Positions 32,922 through 41,849 of a stretch of 64,000 bases of DNA are shown piece by piece. The notes below the pieces were generated by a model. The model ran no database searches. It was not told the DNA's origin and saw only the letters and a program-made list of their open reading frames with translations. The stretch spans positions 148,849-212,848 of the forward strand of contig JBNKRJ010000021.1 of the NCBI GenBank assembly GCA_050296515.1, in the 5' to 3' direction. The DNA comes from NBLH01 sp050296515 (GTDB lineage: Bacteria > Bacteroidota > Bacteroidia > Bacteroidales > NBLH01). Both the position numbers and the translations under genes were made by a program. Position 1 is the stretch's first letter, and the number at the start of each line of letters is the position of its first letter.

Positions 32922-34631
32922 ATGAAAGTATCCCTTATTAAAATTATTAAAATTAGTTGTCTGCTGTTAATTGTAAGTATTAATATAGCAACTGGACAAA
33001 CGGATACTTTAAAAACTTTATTAAAAGAAACACAAGAAGAGCTTAAGCTTATCACTGATAGAAATGTATATTGTGTCAATGAAAAAATCCTTTTCAAAAT
33101 CTACAATTGTTCCAATAAAAAACTAAAACAACTAGAATGGAGTAAAGTAGTTTATGTTGAAGTAATTACAAGTGAAGGAAAAGCTGTTGCACAGGGTAAA
33201 TTTATGTACAACAGAAATGGTGCATCAGGAGAATTACCTATACCCTCAGATATACTTACTGGTAATTATTATATTAGGGCATATACAAAATGGATGAGGA
33301 ATTATATGGTTTATGATTACTCTTATAACCCTATCACAATTATCAACCCACATAATACAGAGGTACTTGGAGCCAATACAGAAATAAAAAACAATGTGAT
33401 AAAATTAAAGAAAGAAATTCCTAAAAAGTCAGACATAACCTTATCTATAAATAAATCAGTCTTTCATAAGCAAGAAGAAGTAAAAGTTTCAGCTATTTTA
33501 AACGAAAAAAGTTCTCCATCATCAACGTTTGTTGTTAGTGTTGTAAAAAAAGGTATTGTTTCAGACAACTTCTGCATCATAAATAAAAGTAATGCTTATG
33601 ATGTAATTCAAAAAATCTATTATATCCCTGAAACAAGGGGGACTACACTTACCGGCAGGGTGGTGAGCAAAGATAGTTTATCAACAATACCTTATTCAAC
33701 AGTTCACTTAACAGTTTTTAATGCATCACGAAAAAGTTATAGTACAATTACAAATAAAGAAGGGCGATTTTTTTTCGCTTTACCTGATATTGAGGGGAAT
33801 TATGAGGTTTTTGTGTCTGCCAGTTCAAAACATACTGATGAAGATCTAACAGTTCAGGTAGACAATGATTTTTGCACAAGAGAAATAAGTCTCCCATTTA
33901 TTCCATTTAACATTAAGGATAAAGACAGTCTATATTCAGAGTTAAGTTTCAATAGTCAAATGTCAAATTATTATCAGGAGAGAAAAGTCAAAGAAAATCA
34001 CAATGATTTAAATTCATTTTTAGCTCCTTTCTATGGAAGTCCAGCTTATTCCGTTAATTTTAACAATTTCATTCAGTTACCAACAATTAGGGATTATTTT
34101 CAAGAGTTACTTCCAAATGTCGGAATCAGAAAAAAGAAAAAGCAATCTTTTTTTAGAATAAGTGGTACCTACCCTGAACAAAAAATTTACGACCCACTTG
34201 TTTTGGTTGATTTTGTAACACTTACAGATGTTAACTGGGTACTATCTTTACCAACCACCGAAATTGAAAAAATTGAGATTGTTGAATCGCCCTTTATTAG
34301 AGGAAATATGACTTTTGGGGGTATTATCAGTATTTTTTCAAAAAATAAAGACTTTGCTGGAGTGAACCTGCCATCTTCCGGACTTTTTTTCAAATTTTCT
34401 ATGCTTTCAAAAGTTCGTTATGATTCGTATACAAGTCCATCAAATAAAAGATTACCAGATACAAGGAATGTTTTATACTGGAATCCCTCGTTCACTATAA
34501 ATCAGGGGGAGAAAGCTAATATTACTTTTTCAACTGGTGATACTACTGGTGAGTATCTGCTAGTTTTAAAAAAAATAGATAATAAGGGGCAACTGATTGT
34601 AAAATATACTTCATTTATTGTAAAAGAATGA
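32922..34631 (+). CDS. MG2-like and TonB plug-like periplasmic protein
   Basis: 569 residues. Signal peptide to ATGQ (about 26). The N-terminal part (about 40-150, ELKLITDRNVYCVNEKILFKIYN to GNYYIRAYTKWMRNY) matches macroglobulin-type MG2 domains. A carboxypeptidase-regulatory domain follows (about 243-310, LTGRVVSKDSLSTIPYSTVHL). The C-terminal portion (about 385-490, PTIRDYFQELLPNVGIRKKK to FGGIISIFSKNKDF) looks like a TonB-receptor plug with no barrel. Paired with a receptor and DUF4249 genes, it may be a soluble accessory of the receptor. Function unproven. Next gene overlaps by 4 bp (ATGA). Confidence 0.75.
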   Translation: MKVSLIKIIKISCLLLIVSINIATGQTDTLKTLLKETQEELKLITDRNVYCVNEKILFKIYNCSNKKLKQLEWSKVVYVEVITSEGKAVAQGKFMYNRNGASGELPIPSDILTGNYYIRAYTKWMRNYMVYDYSYNPITIINPHNTEVLGANTEIKNNVIKLKKEIPKKSDITLSINKSVFHKQEEVKVSAILNEKSSPSSTFVVSVVKKGIVSDNFCIINKSNAYDVIQKIYYIPETRGTTLTGRVVSKDSLSTIPYSTVHLTVFNASRKSYSTITNKEGRFFFALPDIEGNYEVFVSASSKHTDEDLTVQVDNDFCTREISLPFIPFNIKDKDSLYSELSFNSQMSNYYQERKVKENHNDLNSFLAPFYGSPAYSVNFNNFIQLPTIRDYFQELLPNVGIRKKKKQSFFRISGTYPEQKIYDPLVLVDFVTLTDVNWVLSLPTTEIEKIEIVESPFIRGNMTFGGIISIFSKNKDFAGVNLPSSGLFFKFSMLSKVRYDSYTSPSNKRLPDTRNVLYWNPSFTINQGEKANITFSTGDTTGEYLLVLKKIDNKGQLIVKYTSFIVKE

Positions 34632-35821
34632 GAATTGGCAAACAAAACAGATATGATTTGAAATTTACGAAGCTTTGGTTTTTTGTTATTGCTTCTCTAT
34701 GTTATTCATGCATTGAGCGTTATTATCCAGAAAATTATATTACCAATGAAAATAAAATTGTAGTTGACGCTCTAATTTCGGATATGAACGAAAATCAAAA
34801 AATTAAATTATCCAGATCCAATTTACCTAATCTTGAAGAATTTCTTCCTTTGTCTAATTGCCAGGTAAGTGTTTTGGATGAAAACGGAAAAGAATTCATT
34901 TTTAAGGAAAATCTTGAATTCCCGGGAACATACGAAGGAATAATTGAAAAGGAATATTTTAATGAAGGCACTAAACTGAAATTACTGTTTATGACTGACA
35001 ATGGGAAAAAGTACACTTCTGATTTTGAAGAACTTAATCCTTGTCCTCCGGTTGACTCAATCTATCATAAATTAGAATACCAACCTACAGAAGATCCATC
35101 AGTGACTAATGCTGGGTATCAGTTTTACATTGATTTTAAAGCACCTTCAAATTATGGTAGATATTACAGGTTGCAAGTTGATGAAACATGGGAATATCAC
35201 TCGACCTGGCCAATCAAGGACTACCTTAATGAGAATGGTGCTTATATAAGAAATCCAACCTTAGATTACTCTCTATTTATTTGCTATAGAACTGCTTCAA
35301 TTGATAAAATTTTCATATTAAACACTTCAGAACTAGAAGAAAATCAATACACTAAATATTCACTCCACTTTGTGAGCGATAATTCGCAACGCCTTTTGTA
35401 CAAGTACAGCCTCCTCGTAAAACTGTATTCTCTTTCCGAATCAGCTTATAAATTTTGGGAAAGTCTGGAGAAAAACAACCAGGAGTCAGGAGGAGTTTTT
35501 GATTCTCAACCAATTAAGCCTAAAGGTAATATCAAAAATATTAATAATTCTAATGAGGAGGTTCTTGGCTATTTTGGCTTAAGTTCCATGCAAACAAAAA
35601 GAATTATAGTTAGTGATGTAAAGGACTTATCTTTCAATAATGTTCCCTATTGTGTAGCAACAAAAATAGATGGTCGCCTTCCTGGTGAGAGACCTCTGTA
35701 TTTCGTAAAAGCTTATGATCCTGTGACAGGTACAACTGTTGATGGATACGCAGGAGCTGATTGTTTTGATTGCACCTTAAAAGGAGGAACAACTGAAAAA
35801 CCAGATTATTGGGATAAGTAA
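34628..35821 (+). CDS. DUF4249 lipoprotein, copy 1
   Basis: 397 residues. Lipobox SLCYSC at about residue 33 (CIERYYPEN), giving an outer-membrane lipoprotein. The mature start is followed by IVVDALISDMNENQKIKLSRSNLPNLEEFLPLSNCQV, a Big-like strand, and later YRLQVDETWEYHSTWP and LHFVSDNSQRLLYKYSLLVKLYSLSESAYKFW, characteristic of DUF4249. It ends with GADCFDCTLKGGTTEKPDYW. DUF4249 proteins accompany TonB receptors and are thought to help ligand capture, by analogy with SusD. Overlaps the previous gene by 4 bp. Confidence 0.87.
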   Translation: MRIGKQNRYDLKFTKLWFFVIASLCYSCIERYYPENYITNENKIVVDALISDMNENQKIKLSRSNLPNLEEFLPLSNCQVSVLDENGKEFIFKENLEFPGTYEGIIEKEYFNEGTKLKLLFMTDNGKKYTSDFEELNPCPPVDSIYHKLEYQPTEDPSVTNAGYQFYIDFKAPSNYGRYYRLQVDETWEYHSTWPIKDYLNENGAYIRNPTLDYSLFICYRTASIDKIFILNTSELEENQYTKYSLHFVSDNSQRLLYKYSLLVKLYSLSESAYKFWESLEKNNQESGGVFDSQPIKPKGNIKNINNSNEEVLGYFGLSSMQTKRIIVSDVKDLSFNNVPYCVATKIDGRLPGERPLYFVKAYDPVTGTTVDGYAGADCFDCTLKGGTTEKPDYWDK

Positions 35822-35850
35822 AATATTTTATTGCCATCAATTCTAAATAA

Positions 35851-37041
35851 ATGTTCTTTATGAAAGAGATGAACATACTAATATCAATTTTCACACTACT
35901 ATTTATATGGACAATTTATACCTCCTGTATTGAGAGGTATTACCCTGAAGATTACATTAACAAGAATAGTAAGATAGTAGTTGACGCTCTAATTACTGAT
36001 CAATCAGAGAATCAAAAGATAAAATTATCTAAATCTAATTTACCTGGTAATGAGGAGTTTTTACCATTATCAAATTGTCAGGTTATTGTTAAAGACAACA
36101 ATGAAAATAAATTTAATTTTATTGAAAACATGTCTAATCCGGGAACATATGAAGGCACCATAAGTTTGAATTTATTAAAAGAAGGAACTCAACTAATGTT
36201 GTATTTCATTACAGCGGAAGGAGAAGAGTATGTGTCTGATTTTGAGAAATATATCTCTTGCCCTGATATAGATTCAGTCTATCATGAATTACAATACAAA
36301 CCCACTGAAGATCCTAATATAAACCTGGCTGGATACCAGTTTTTTGTTGATCTTATAGCTACTGATGAGTATACAAGATACTACCGTTTACAAGTTGATG
36401 AAACATGGGAATACCATTCTGATTGGCCCATAAAAAATTTCATCGATATTAATAATGTTTATCAGTCATTGACTGTTACTGACTATTCCCTTTTTGTATG
36501 TTACAGAACAGCTCCGGTTGATGAGATTTTTGTACTCAACACCTCCGAGTTAGAACTAAATCAATATTATAAACTCCCGTTACATTTTGTTAGTGATCGA
36601 ACTCAAAGATTATTATATCAGTATAGTTTATTGATAAAACAATATTCGTTGTCTGAATCGGCATATACTTTTTGGGAAAATCTAAAGAAAAACAACCAGG
36701 AATCTGGAGGTCTTTTTGATTCTCAGCCTGTTTTAGTAAAAGGAAATGTTCACAATTTGAATGACCAGAAAGAAGAGGTATTAGGCTATTTTGGTTTAAG
36801 TTCTATCAAGCAAAAAAGAATAATGATTAAAGATGTTGAGGATCTTATGTTTGAAAATATTCCACATTGTCTCCCTACAGAAGTAAAACCTCCTCTGCCT
36901 GGTGATAGACCCTTATATTTTATATCGGGTTTTAATGAAACATCAGGAACATCAGGAAATGCCTATTATGCTGGTGCTGATTGTTTTGACTGCACCCTGC
37001 ATGGAGGGACAACCATAAAACCAGATTTTTTTAAAGATTAA
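35851..37041 (+). CDS. DUF4249 lipoprotein, copy 2 (tandem paralogue)
   Basis: 396 residues. Lipobox TSC at about residue 25, directly followed by IERYYPED as in copy 1. The two proteins agree over their whole length, including NCQV, YRLQVDETWEYHS.WP, LHFVSD.(T/S)QRLLY.YSLL, NNQESGG.FDSQP and GADCFDCTLHGGTT; identity appears above 50 percent by eye. The gene is an in-place duplication. Small differences cluster in surface loops, so the two may bind different parts of one ligand or different ligands. Ends the five-gene operon; the next gene converges from the minus strand. Confidence 0.87.
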   Translation: MFFMKEMNILISIFTLLFIWTIYTSCIERYYPEDYINKNSKIVVDALITDQSENQKIKLSKSNLPGNEEFLPLSNCQVIVKDNNENKFNFIENMSNPGTYEGTISLNLLKEGTQLMLYFITAEGEEYVSDFEKYISCPDIDSVYHELQYKPTEDPNINLAGYQFFVDLIATDEYTRYYRLQVDETWEYHSDWPIKNFIDINNVYQSLTVTDYSLFVCYRTAPVDEIFVLNTSELELNQYYKLPLHFVSDRTQRLLYQYSLLIKQYSLSESAYTFWENLKKNNQESGGLFDSQPVLVKGNVHNLNDQKEEVLGYFGLSSIKQKRIMIKDVEDLMFENIPHCLPTEVKPPLPGDRPLYFISGFNETSGTSGNAYYAGADCFDCTLHGGTTIKPDFFKD

Positions 37042-37055
37042 TTTCCTAAAACAAA

Positions 37056-38405
37056 TTACCAGCTACTCCCAGCTCCACCTCCTCCGGAACTACCTCCGCC
37101 AAATGAAGAACCTCCACTGCTTCCACCATAGGAACTACTGCCGCCCCATGATGAGCGATAACTTGAACTGCTGCTTGATGATGATTTTGTTTTTTTTGGT
37201 ATGGTATAGCGGGTAATTTTTGAATGTCCGCAATTGGCACATTTATGCATTCTTTCTCCTTCACCTGAACTTGAATAGGTAGCTGAACGAATTACTTTAT
37301 CGTAAACTTTATAATAGGTTTTGTATTTGCATTTCGGGCAGCCACTGTATTTCGAAAGCCATCGCTTGTACGCAAGTATCAAAATATCATCCTCTTCATC
37401 GGTTACCCAAACATCATAATCTACAGATTTCACCTGCTCTTCAGTAATTTGTCCCTTTTCAAGATATTTATTGTCATCCTCTTCTGATAATTTATGCATT
37501 AATTTACCAGTTTTTGCACTTATCCGTGGAGTATTTCTCCATTTTTCCAGCAGTCTCTTAGTGTAGATATACAGCAACACAAATGGGATCGGAAAGAAAA
37601 TAAACCAAATATAAAGCTTAAATATCCGCAAGGTAAGATATCTGTGAAAATAGTCTTTTTGAAAAATGGTAATTATATACAAAATCAGGTAAAGCAACAT
37701 TGCAAATAACACTGCCCTAATATAAAATCCTAAAGGTGTATCGTAGTCTGAAAATTCATCGTAGTAATCGTAATCATAGCTTGAGGAATAGTCGTTTGAG
37801 TAATCGTTCGAATAATCATTTGTTGTAGAACTAGAACTTGTACTCGAATATTGGTTAGAGACAGTGGTAGTAGAAATACTTTTTCCAGTTTCACTAACAT
37901 AAAAGTATTTTTCTGTCAATATATTGGCCACTGCCAGCATTCCATCAAGAATTCCTTTTCCATAAACGCCTTCTTTAAAGCGTGGCACCATGTTATCTTG
38001 CTGAATTTTCTTACACATGACGTCTGGTAAGACCAATTCCATTCCATAACCCGTTTCAAATTCAATACGGCGCTGATCCATCACAAACAAAACAAGTAAT
38101 CCATTATCACTTTCCTTTTTTCCAACTCCCCAGTGATTAAATAGTTCTGTTGCAAAGGTTTTTGGAACCTCTTCACCAATTGATTGAAGCATCACTACTG
38201 CAATTTCCGCAGTTGTTTCTTGTTCTATCCCTTTTATAACAGAATCCAGTAAATTGGCCTCATCTTGAGTCAAAATATTGTCAGGGTTTGCAACAAAGGT
38301 AGACCTAGTTTCCATCGGGTTTGGAACAGTTTGAACAGTCCATTGTGCATTCAACGGAGTCCAAATTAAGACCAGCAAACAAAGGATGATTTGATTTTTT
38401 TTCAT
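37056..38405 (-). CDS. TPM-domain membrane protein with Ser/Gly-rich tail
   Basis: 449 residues. Signal or first helix MKKNQIILCLLVLIWTPLNAQ, then a TPM domain (about 35-165, LDSVIKGIEQETTAEIAVVML to FETGYGMELVLPDV). A Ser/Thr/Tyr/Asp-rich linker with tandem NDYSNDYS (about 185-220) precedes two membrane segments (about 230-290). A zinc-ribbon-like pair CPKCKYKTYY and CANCGHSKI follows (about 365-410). The end is Ser/Gly-rich (SSSSSYRSSWGGSSSYGG). TPM proteins are linked to photosystem repair and envelope stress. Operon with the LemA-like gene upstream, a pairing seen often. Confidence 0.88.
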   Translation of the reverse strand: MKKNQIILCLLVLIWTPLNAQWTVQTVPNPMETRSTFVANPDNILTQDEANLLDSVIKGIEQETTAEIAVVMLQSIGEEVPKTFATELFNHWGVGKKESDNGLLVLFVMDQRRIEFETGYGMELVLPDVMCKKIQQDNMVPRFKEGVYGKGILDGMLAVANILTEKYFYVSETGKSISTTTVSNQYSSTSSSSTTNDYSNDYSNDYSSSYDYDYYDEFSDYDTPLGFYIRAVLFAMLLYLILYIITIFQKDYFHRYLTLRIFKLYIWFIFFPIPFVLLYIYTKRLLEKWRNTPRISAKTGKLMHKLSEEDDNKYLEKGQITEEQVKSVDYDVWVTDEEDDILILAYKRWLSKYSGCPKCKYKTYYKVYDKVIRSATYSSSGEGERMHKCANCGHSKITRYTIPKKTKSSSSSSSSYRSSWGGSSSYGGSSGGSSFGGGSSGGGGAGSSW

Positions 38406-38451
38406 ATTGTTGTGTGTTATGTTTCTTTATCCAATAAACCAAAAGCAATTC

Positions 38452-39435
38452 TTACTTCCCTTGAAAATAAACCTTCTCTTTAAAATCGGGAAACTCCTCT
38501 CCATGCTTCTTTACCATAATATTATATTCCTTTACTGCATCATTGTACCTTTTCCCCTCAACAGCTATTCGGTTGTATGAACCTTCAATCTGCACAAGTA
38601 TCATTTGCACCTTTTCATCTGAATCTTTGGTATTTAATGAAGTGAGCAGCTCCTTAATTTCATCTTGTAATTGTGCCTGCAATGCGATCTTTTCGTTAAC
38701 ATCTTTGGTTTCAGAAATTTTAAGGTTTAGCGTTTCAATCTCATCCTTTAGATTGTTTTCAGGACCACTCACCGAAGGTGCAAGTTCCAGTATCTGAGGA
38801 AGCATTTGATCTCGTCGGGCAATTACATTTTCAACTTGCGCCCATTTGGCATTAGCATTTTCTTCCAATTCAATTAATTGATACTTAATTTCCGTATTTT
38901 CTTTTGCTACAGGTTTTGGTTTCAGAAGGAAAAAACCAATAATTACAGCAACTATTACAAAAGCTCCAGCTGTATATAAAATTATTTTCTTCTTTTGAGA
39001 ACTTTCCTGTTTTTTATAATTATTGATTGTGGCTATAAGTTCAATGGCATGATTATTACCGGGGTTAATTTTTAATAATTCATTTACACCAAGTCTTGCC
39101 TTTTCAAGAAATTCATCTTCATCATCCGATTGATATTGCCCCAAGGCAGCTTTCACCATTATCAAAAGAGCCTGCTCTTGATATGGATTGATTGCTACAG
39201 CTTGTTCTGCCAGATTATAAGCTTCCGAGTAATTCTTATAGGTTAAATGAGATTGGGCAGTATTAGCATTATCATCTGCCCTTTGCATCAATGCGTCCCA
39301 TTCTTCCTCGGTCATGCCAAGGCTTAGATCAACTTCTTTCAGCTCTTTTAGGGTAAGGGGTTTGGTTTCCTTATTTTGTTGTATTTCCAAGACCTTATCA
39401 ATGTGACGATTAAGTTTATCTTCAAAAGAATCCAT
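38452..39435 (-). CDS. LemA-like protein with TPR-type N-terminus
   Basis: 327 residues. The N-terminal cytoplasmic part (about 1-150) has TPR-like helices (NANTAQSHLTYKNYSEAYNLAEQAVAINPYQEQAL). One membrane helix follows (about 150-170, IILYTAGAFVIVAVIIGFFLL). The C-terminal part (about 185-327) is helical and matches LemA: NAKWAQVENVIARRDQMLPQILELA and EGSYNRIAVEGKRYNDAVKEYNIMV. This swaps the usual short N-terminus of LemA for TPR repeats. Function unknown; LemA-TPM pairs occur across bacteria. It lies 46 bp upstream of the TPM gene. Confidence 0.8.
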   Translation of the reverse strand: MDSFEDKLNRHIDKVLEIQQNKETKPLTLKELKEVDLSLGMTEEEWDALMQRADDNANTAQSHLTYKNYSEAYNLAEQAVAINPYQEQALLIMVKAALGQYQSDDEDEFLEKARLGVNELLKINPGNNHAIELIATINNYKKQESSQKKKIILYTAGAFVIVAVIIGFFLLKPKPVAKENTEIKYQLIELEENANAKWAQVENVIARRDQMLPQILELAPSVSGPENNLKDEIETLNLKISETKDVNEKIALQAQLQDEIKELLTSLNTKDSDEKVQMILVQIEGSYNRIAVEGKRYNDAVKEYNIMVKKHGEEFPDFKEKVYFQGK

Positions 39436-39596
39436 TGGTAGTTAGTTAGTTTCTAACAAATATAATCATTAAACAAGAGAATAGAATAAACCCTTTATCC
39501 TAATTAGCACAATTCGAAAAAAAACTATTTCTTTGTCACTTATTTGTTTTAAAAGAACAAAGGCAAGTAGGTTTAAATCAATAATTCAAATAGAGA

Positions 39597-40742
39597 ATGA
39601 GCAGTAACGCGATGAATGAATTTCCTTTAATGAAAGTATCAGAAGGAATCGTGCTATTTCATCCACATATTCCGGAAAAGGCAAAAGAACATGTCAATGA
39701 AGTATTAAGCACAAGATGGATTGGTCAGGGACCCAGAGTAAAACAATTTGAAGAGAATTTCAACAATTTATATGGTGGAAAAGGTTCCTCTGTTGCCTGT
39801 GGTTCAGGTACGGATGCGCTTCATTTAGCATACATTTTAAGCAACCTTAAGCCTGGTGACGAAGTAATTGCCCCATTATTTACATGCACAGCAACCAACA
39901 TTCCATTACTTTATATGGGAGTTACTGTTCGCTTTGCAGATGTAAATCCCGAAACGATGAATATTGATGTAAAGCATGTTAGGGAACTGGTTAATGAAAA
40001 AACCAAAGCAATTATATGCGTGCATTATGGAGGCCTACCTTGCGATATGGATGAATTGCATGCTATTGCCTCTGAATATAACATTCCTGTTATTGAAGAT
40101 GCTGCTCATGCTCTTGGCGCTACCTACAAAGGGAAGTTTATTGGCGAAATTTCAGATTTCACCATGTTTTCATTCCAGGCAATTAAACACATTACTACAG
40201 GGGATGGAGGAATGTTAATCGTAAAAGATGCTGAGTTAAAAGCGAAAGCTGACCGTGTAAGATGGTTTGGAATTGATCGTAGTGCTAAACAAAAAGGAAT
40301 CTGGGAAAACGACATTAAAGAAATTGGCTACAAATACCAAATGACGGATATTGCGGCAGCAATGGGACTTGAAGGATTAAACGAAATTGACTTTATCTTG
40401 GGCCATAGAAGAAAGCTATTGGCAAATTATGAAGCAAAATTAAAAGGTATTCCAGGTGTAAAATTCGTAGGAGGTGGTTATACCGATCGTGAACATGCTG
40501 CCTGGTTATGCACCATTCTTGTTGATAATAGAACGGAACTAATGAAGAAACTTCGCGAGCATAAAATTGAATCAGGTCAGGTACATTATCGTAACGATAT
40601 CTATTCCATTTTTGGTGGAAGAAAAGATTGCTACCCAAACATGGATAAGTTGGAAAAGAAATATTTGGTTCTTCCACTGCACACAAAAATGTCTGCTGAA
40701 GATGTTGATTTTGTTTGTCATACAATTAAGCAAGGATGGTAG
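39597..40742 (+). CDS. DegT/DnrJ/EryC1/StrS-family aminotransferase
   Basis: 381 residues, fold-type I PLP enzyme acting on keto-sugars of nucleotide-linked sugars. The PLP lysine is K197 in FSFQAIKHITTGDGGML. Upstream are VACGSGTDALHLAY (phosphate-binding) and PVIEDAAHALGATYKG with the pyridine-binding Asp. Near the end, HYRNDIYSIFGG and LPLHTKM complete the active site. It makes an aminosugar for envelope glycans. The next gene, a GT2 glycosyltransferase, overlaps by 7 bp, so the pair works in one pathway. The substrate cannot be told. A second start at the in-frame ATG of MNEF (39612) is possible. Confidence 0.92.
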   Translation: MSSNAMNEFPLMKVSEGIVLFHPHIPEKAKEHVNEVLSTRWIGQGPRVKQFEENFNNLYGGKGSSVACGSGTDALHLAYILSNLKPGDEVIAPLFTCTATNIPLLYMGVTVRFADVNPETMNIDVKHVRELVNEKTKAIICVHYGGLPCDMDELHAIASEYNIPVIEDAAHALGATYKGKFIGEISDFTMFSFQAIKHITTGDGGMLIVKDAELKAKADRVRWFGIDRSAKQKGIWENDIKEIGYKYQMTDIAAAMGLEGLNEIDFILGHRRKLLANYEAKLKGIPGVKFVGGGYTDREHAAWLCTILVDNRTELMKKLREHKIESGQVHYRNDIYSIFGGRKDCYPNMDKLEKKYLVLPLHTKMSAEDVDFVCHTIKQGW

Positions 40743-41650
40743 AAAAAAAGTATTTTCCAATTACACCTTTGAGCTTTCATCGAAATAAGGAAACTAAAGA
40801 GGATATCCGGTTTTCAATTTTAATTGTATCGTGGAACAACCTGGAATACTTAAAGTTATGCGTAAAAAGTATTCTTAAGAATTCCACCTACAATCACCAA
40901 ATCCTTGTTCATGTAAATGAGGGAACAGATGGCACACTTGATTGGGTTAAAGAACAAGGATTCAGTTATAGCCATTCAAACGAAAACATTGGGATTTGTT
41001 TTGGTATGAACGCACTTTCAACATTTATTGAAGCTGATTATGTTTTGCTGATTGATGATGATAATTATGTTGCACCTGAATGGGATAAACTCTTGATGGA
41101 TGAAATTAAAAAAGTTGGTCATAATTATTTTTCAATTTCGTCAACCAGGATGGAACCATACCCTGCAAACGATAAAACAGCCATTTCGCCTGTAGATTTT
41201 GGAAAAAACCCTGAAACTTTTAAGGAAGATGAATTCAACCAACAATTTTCTGGTTATCAACTAGATGATTGGAAAGGTAGTAGCTGGTATCCAATGGTTT
41301 TACACCGGGATGTATGGTTTACTGTAGGAGGTCTAAGTCCCGAGTTCAGTCCAGGAATGGGATCTGATCCTGATTTTATGATGAAACTATGGCAAGTTGG
41401 TGTTAGATACTTCAAAGGGGTTTCTGCCTCAAGGGCTTATCATTTTCGCTCAGCAACCACAGGCAGGGTAAAAAGGAATAATGGAAGAAAAGATTTTGCC
41501 CGTAAATGGAGAATGCGAATTTCAACCCTCTCTAAGTATTACATCCAGATTGGACAAAAGTTCTCTGGTCCAATCAATGAACAAGAGGCTGAAGAAAAAG
41601 CCAGGAAAAAGATTCTTATTGATAGAATAAGGCTTTTCTTTGTCAGATAA
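40736..41650 (+). CDS. Glycosyltransferase family 2
   Basis: 304 residues. GT-A fold: FSILIVSWNNLEYLKLCVKSIL at the nucleotide-binding strand, then YVLLIDDDNYVAPEWDKLL with a DDD metal motif, and GSDPDFMMKLWQVGVRYFKG as the acceptor-side region. It carries a C-terminal helical extension rich in Arg and Lys (DRIRLFFVR). It transfers a sugar from a nucleotide donor to an envelope glycan or glycoprotein. The start ATG overlaps the aminotransferase stop (GGATGGTAG), indicating translational coupling. The overlap makes this an obligate partner of the aminotransferase; no other glycan genes are near. Confidence 0.9.
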   Translation: MVEKKYFPITPLSFHRNKETKEDIRFSILIVSWNNLEYLKLCVKSILKNSTYNHQILVHVNEGTDGTLDWVKEQGFSYSHSNENIGICFGMNALSTFIEADYVLLIDDDNYVAPEWDKLLMDEIKKVGHNYFSISSTRMEPYPANDKTAISPVDFGKNPETFKEDEFNQQFSGYQLDDWKGSSWYPMVLHRDVWFTVGGLSPEFSPGMGSDPDFMMKLWQVGVRYFKGVSASRAYHFRSATTGRVKRNNGRKDFARKWRMRISTLSKYYIQIGQKFSGPINEQEAEEKARKKILIDRIRLFFVR

Positions 41651-41681
41651 CGCACCAATTCACTACTAATTATATTTTTGT

Positions 41682-41710
41682 GTAGCCAGTATTTTTTTTG
41701 ATTTGGCTAC
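41682..41710. terminator. Inverted repeat after the glycosyltransferase gene
   Basis: GTAGCCA (41682-41688) and TGGCTAC (41704-41710) with a T-rich loop. No T-run follows on the plus strand, so termination is only suggested. Confidence 0.35.
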
Positions 41711-41849
41711 GCAAAATATTCAATATCACCAATCAGGACAAATAACTACTCTCCACTTCTTGCGATTGTTTTTTCGACCAAAATTGCAATAATGCAATAT
41801 AAAGTCCTAAATTTTGTAAATTTGAATACCTAATGTTTATCAATTATTT

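Noticed and set aside
37735..37830. Tandem coding repeat NDYSNDYS in the TPM protein as a mobile or selected array
   Set aside because: Only two to three short units in a low-complexity linker; usual for this family.
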